This document shows, one piece after another, positions 4,328 to 7,144 of a stretch of DNA of 7,144 bases (its first letter is position 1; every line of letters starts with the position of its first letter). The notes under the pieces are model-generated. The model saw nothing but the letters and a program-made list of their open reading frames with translations. It had not been told where the DNA came from and made no database searches. Source of the stretch: DATJXG01 sp035500455 (lineage in GTDB: Bacteria; Acidobacteriota; Terriglobia; Terriglobales; Acidobacteriaceae); contig DATJXG010000214.1 of NCBI GenBank assembly GCA_035500455.1, forward strand, positions 1-7,144, in the 5' to 3' direction. The translations under genes were made by a program, and so were the position numbers.

Positions 4328-6031
4328 TCATTTCTTCGAAGCCCGCTCGGCAACGATCTTCTCCCGGCGCGCCTCCTCCACTTGCATCTGCTGCACAGTC
4401 CCAACCACCAGCGGCGAGTACAGCGCCCCCACCCACCGCGGATTTTTCCACTCCGGCTGTGTCAAGGCTGCCTGCAAATAGTTCCCCATCGCCGCGTCGC
4501 GCTCGTTCGCCAGCCACAGCGTAACCGCCAGCGCCATGCTGTAATCCGCCGAGACCCCGCGGCTGGTGTCCACCGATCGAATGCTATGCCGGGCGTCATC
4601 CAGAGTGCGGTTCTGAATCTGCACCCACGCCCGCGCAATGGAATACCTTCCTTCATCCGGCCGCTGCTGGATCGCGTCATTCAGAACCTCCAACGCCGCC
4701 GCATAGTCGCCGGCCATGTAATACCAGCCCCCTAACTCTCCCAGCCATTGCGGGCCCCATTCGTCGATGATGTGGTTGCGCGCGGCGGCGGCAGCGCTCT
4801 GCACCGGCCCTGCATCGCCCGCCAGCAGCGCCAATCCGGCGGCTGGTGGCGTAAGCTTCACGTCGTCCTTATCGGGCAACGTGTCCATCCAGTTGCGGAA
4901 CGCGGCGGCCGCCTCCCGCCGGTTCGCCGCAGCCAGCGCCAGAGCGTATTCATTGATCAGTTGCGCGTCAGCGTGATCCACCTCCAGCGCCTTGCGAAAC
5001 GAGGCCGCAGCCTCCGCGAAATCCGCCTGCGCGAACTGCGCCCGCCCCAGTATCCACAGAGCATGTTCCTGCCTGGGACGTAGTTGCAGTGAGCGCAGCG
5101 CGATCTGTTGCGCTTCGGGATATTTGTGCGCGTTGAGCGCATCTTCAGCGCGTGAAGTCCAGAACACGAACCCAACTTCCAGATCGCGCTCAGGATGAAC
5201 TCTCCAGCCTTCGCTGGCGATCATCTGCCGGATTTGCGCGATGCGCTCCTGCGCCGGGGGGTGCGAACGGAAATATCCGCCCAGCGTCTGCTGCGCCACC
5301 CTGGAAAGCTCCTGTTCCGGCGTGCGGGCATGAGTTTCATATTCTTCATACAGGCGCTGGAAAGTCTCAAACATGCGGATCGCCCCGTTGGGCGAGTAAC
5401 CGGCTTCGACCGCCAGCCGCGTTCCCTCGCGGTCCGCTTCCAGTTCCTGGTCTTTGCTGTAGCCGGCTTCGAACACGTGGATCGGCAGAGCCACCACCGC
5501 GCCCAGCGGAATTTTGCGCAGCGCCTCCTCCTGCTGCACTCGCTCCGCGCAGTGGTAGTGGTCGATGTGCTCGATCTCATGGCCCAGGACCGCCGCCAGT
5601 TCGTCTTCGCTATCCATCAACTCCAGCAGTCCTTCGCCGATGTAAACGTGGCCTCCCGGCAGCGCGAACGCGTTCACAAAATATTTCTGCGGCAGGTAGT
5701 GAAACTGGTAGGGCAGCCGGCGATGGGCATGCGTCGCCAGTTGCGACCCTACTCGGGTGACATAGTCCTGGACCAGCTTGTCCTCGGGCGTTCCCTCCGG
5801 CGCGTGCGAATAGGCGGAAAAGCGCGCCATCTGATCGCCGATCCGAATCTCCTCGTCGTCCGACATGCGCGTGAAATGCGCCGGCATGCGGGTGAGTTCG
5901 CGTTCGGTGTCGCCGATCAGGTGCAGGATCGCGTCTGCGCCGGCCTGGGCATCCACCTTGCGGCGCTCGCTCAAGACAATCGCCCCAACCCCCAGCAGCA
6001 CGATTCCCACCAGTGCAATCCAGCGCTTCAT
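4328..6031 (-). CDS. M48 family zinc metallopeptidase with C-terminal TPRs (BepA-like)
   Basis: The 567-residue product opens with a signal or anchor segment (MKRWIALVGIVLLGVGAIVL), so it should act in the periplasm. The peptidase domain has FVNAFALPGGHVYIGEGLLE at 118-137, then the zinc motif HEIEH with H151, E152 and H155. Family comparison points to E196 in QELEAD as third ligand. H257 in SHPPAQERI matches the fourth conserved histidine of BepA. TPR-like helices run from about 290 to 390 (ALNAHKYPEAQQIALRSL, FAEAAASFRKALEVD). More follow nearer the end (GDYAAALEVLNDAIQQRPDE), and the tail is basic (ERASKK). In E. coli, BepA degrades or helps assemble outer-membrane proteins at the BAM machinery; a similar quality-control role is inferred. 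The ATG at 6029-6031 overlaps the DUF2339 stop as ATGA, indicating coupled translation; an upstream extension to 6172 would lie inside that gene. HEIEHIDHYH holds extra histidines after the catalytic motif. Confidence 0.92.
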   Translation of the reverse strand: MKRWIALVGIVLLGVGAIVLSERRKVDAQAGADAILHLIGDTERELTRMPAHFTRMSDDEEIRIGDQMARFSAYSHAPEGTPEDKLVQDYVTRVGSQLATHAHRRLPYQFHYLPQKYFVNAFALPGGHVYIGEGLLELMDSEDELAAVLGHEIEHIDHYHCAERVQQEEALRKIPLGAVVALPIHVFEAGYSKDQELEADREGTRLAVEAGYSPNGAIRMFETFQRLYEEYETHARTPEQELSRVAQQTLGGYFRSHPPAQERIAQIRQMIASEGWRVHPERDLEVGFVFWTSRAEDALNAHKYPEAQQIALRSLQLRPRQEHALWILGRAQFAQADFAEAAASFRKALEVDHADAQLINEYALALAAANRREAAAAFRNWMDTLPDKDDVKLTPPAAGLALLAGDAGPVQSAAAAARNHIIDEWGPQWLGELGGWYYMAGDYAAALEVLNDAIQQRPDEGRYSIARAWVQIQNRTLDDARHSIRSVDTSRGVSADYSMALAVTLWLANERDAAMGNYLQAALTQPEWKNPRWVGALYSPLVVGTVQQMQVEEARREKIVAERASKK

Positions 6032-7144
6032 AGGTATTGCCGTATCGCCTCGCGGTGCCGCGTGTAAAGAAACGACACCAGCAGCAGTGCCGCGCCCACG
6101 ACAAATAAAGTGAGATAGCGGTCGCTGCCCTGCAGCCTCCAGACATCCACCAGGAGAATCTTGCCCACGCACAACAGCAGCAGTCCCAGGCCGGTCAGCC
6201 GGAAGCTTCGCTCATTGAGCGACAGCGCAAGCAGGAAGATCCCCAATCCCTCCAAACCCCACGAGAGAGTCAGCATGCCGTAACGCATCTCCACCGCTAG
6301 GAGAGTAGTCAACAGAATCACGGCGACGAAGAAGAACACCTGCTCAGGACGGCGGCCCAGTGCCCGCAGGAACCGGATCAGCATGCCTCCGGTAGAGTCC
6401 TCGCCCTGGCGGCGCAGTCGAAGCAGAATCGGCAAGGCAAGAAAGACCAATGCCACGGTTGTCCCCACGCATACCCAGCGGCTCTGCAATGCCGGAGCGG
6501 GGAAGTAGCTGCGCTCGTAAAAATTGTGCAGCACTGTCCGGAACAGCACCCCGAAAATCACCAGGATGCCTTGCCGCAGAAAGACTCTTCGCCCGCTGCG
6601 CCACGCGATTGCTACTAGGGCGAAGGCCAGCGCCGCCCAGGCCGCGCCCACCCAGTCCGGGGGCAGTTCAAAGCGCATCAGCGCGGCCACTGAGATCGTC
6701 CCCAGCCAGCAGCTAAGCTCAGCTGGGCGAAGCTTCCGCTCGAGGGAAGTCAATTGCTCGCCCTCGCTGCCCAGGCGCGAGTAGCCATAGAAAAACGCGA
6801 GCGCCAGCGGGAGCACGGTGTAAAACCGCGGACTGATTTCTCCCGGCTGTCCGGCAGCAGAGAGATTCACAAAGAAAATTCTGACGAAAGCCGCCAGCAT
6901 GGCAGCATAAGCCTGCAACCGCAGCGCCTCGGAACGGCGGCTCAATCCCACTTCCAGCAGCAGCAATCCGCCGACGGCCCAGGCCACCGCCACTCCCACT
7001 GGCCGAAGCTCATACCACGCCAGCAGCCCAAGCAGGAACGACGCCGCCCAGGTATAAATTCCGCCCACCGAAAACGCCGTCAACCCCCCCGCGAGCGAGT
7101 CGGCTTCTCCGCTCCAGCTCCAGCGCGAAGCGAAGTAGAGCAGA
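6028..7144 (-). CDS. DUF2339-type polytopic membrane protein, C-terminal part, 5' end outside window
   Basis: The frame is open from the right edge to the TGA at 6028-6030, about 371 residues, and the gene must begin beyond the window. The codon at 7081-7083 is TTG with no supporting signal, so it is not taken as the start. The protein is almost entirely hydrophobic helices separated by short arginine-rich loops (for example RLRRQGEDSTGG, RRPEQV). It ends with the typical LLLLCVGKILLVDVWRLQGS, then a final helix (LFVVGAALLLVSFLY) and a short charged tail (TRHREAIRQYL). This resembles the C-terminal end of large DUF2339 predicted membrane proteins, which have no established function. It is the first visible gene of a coupled pair with the M48 peptidase, so an envelope role is plausible. 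The family name is fairly sure from the C-terminus; function is unknown. Confidence 0.8.
   Translation of the reverse strand, partial: LLYFASRWSWSGEADSLAGGLTAFSVGGIYTWAASFLLGLLAWYELRPVGVAVAWAVGGLLLLEVGLSRRSEALRLQAYAAMLAAFVRIFFVNLSAAGQPGEISPRFYTVLPLALAFFYGYSRLGSEGEQLTSLERKLRPAELSCWLGTISVAALMRFELPPDWVGAAWAALAFALVAIAWRSGRRVFLRQGILVIFGVLFRTVLHNFYERSYFPAPALQSRWVCVGTTVALVFLALPILLRLRRQGEDSTGGMLIRFLRALGRRPEQVFFFVAVILLTTLLAVEMRYGMLTLSWGLEGLGIFLLALSLNERSFRLTGLGLLLLCVGKILLVDVWRLQGSDRYLTLFVVGAALLLVSFLYTRHREAIRQYL

Noticed and set aside
5195..6067. 290-residue open frame on the plus strand across the M48 peptidase gene
   Set aside because: Antisense to a gene with an HExxH motif and TPRs; its composition (many R, Q, H) is that of a shadow frame.
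6032..6172. 47-residue upstream extension of the M48 peptidase
   Set aside because: It would overlap the DUF2339 gene and place the signal segment inside the protein; the ATGA overlap start gives a proper N-terminal signal.
7081..7083. TTG as the start of the DUF2339 protein
   Set aside because: The frame stays open to the window edge with plausible protein sequence, and homologues are much longer, so the start is outside.

Overview
The window is GC-rich, densely coded DNA from a Gram-negative-type bacterium. The best guess is an acidobacterium (Acidobacteriota, Terriglobia / Koribacter-like). This is inferred from the look of the DUF4337 protein, the two small zinc-ribbon proteins and the DUF2339 protein, and from the style of the intergenic repeats; no ribosomal RNA or marker gene is present to prove it. 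No mobile-element genes, CRISPR array, tRNA or rRNA were seen.

Layout: (1) 2-541 (+) is the 3' part of dinB (DNA polymerase IV), cut by the left edge. (2) 542-851 is non-coding and carries a degenerate tandem decamer. (3) 852-2060 (+) is a single-gene unit for an ACT-domain threonine ammonia-lyase (ilvA/tdcB type). (4) 2057-2205 is an imperfect inverted-repeat element between convergent genes; the stop codons of both genes lie inside its arms. (5) 2202-2684 and 2697-3029 (-) form a two-gene operon of small cysteine-containing proteins of unknown function; the upstream gene encodes a clear zinc ribbon. (6) 3030-3266 is a divergent intergenic region with a candidate extended -10 promoter and a perfect 8-bp hairpin. 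(7) 3267-3812 (+) encodes a DUF4337-type membrane and coiled-coil protein. (8) 3859-4242 (-) is a YjbQ/UPF0047 gene whose last 16 codons are displaced by an extra base; the lost end can be read in the next frame down to 3828. (9) 4257-4291 is a five-unit heptamer tandem repeat. (10) 4328-6031 (-) encodes a BepA-like M48 metallopeptidase with TPRs. It overlaps by ATGA the end of (11), 6028 to the right edge (-), a polytopic DUF2339-type membrane protein whose 5' end is outside the window.

The genes do not form one obvious pathway. They cover translesion DNA synthesis, isoleucine/threonine metabolism, and a minus-strand run of envelope genes (DUF2339-M48, possibly reading through to yjbQ). I see no convincing new defence or biosynthetic system. 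The most distinctive features are the yjbQ frameshift, the inverted-repeat element that supplies the ends of two convergent genes, the presence of a different short repeat type in each major gap, and the uncharacterised zinc-ribbon pair.
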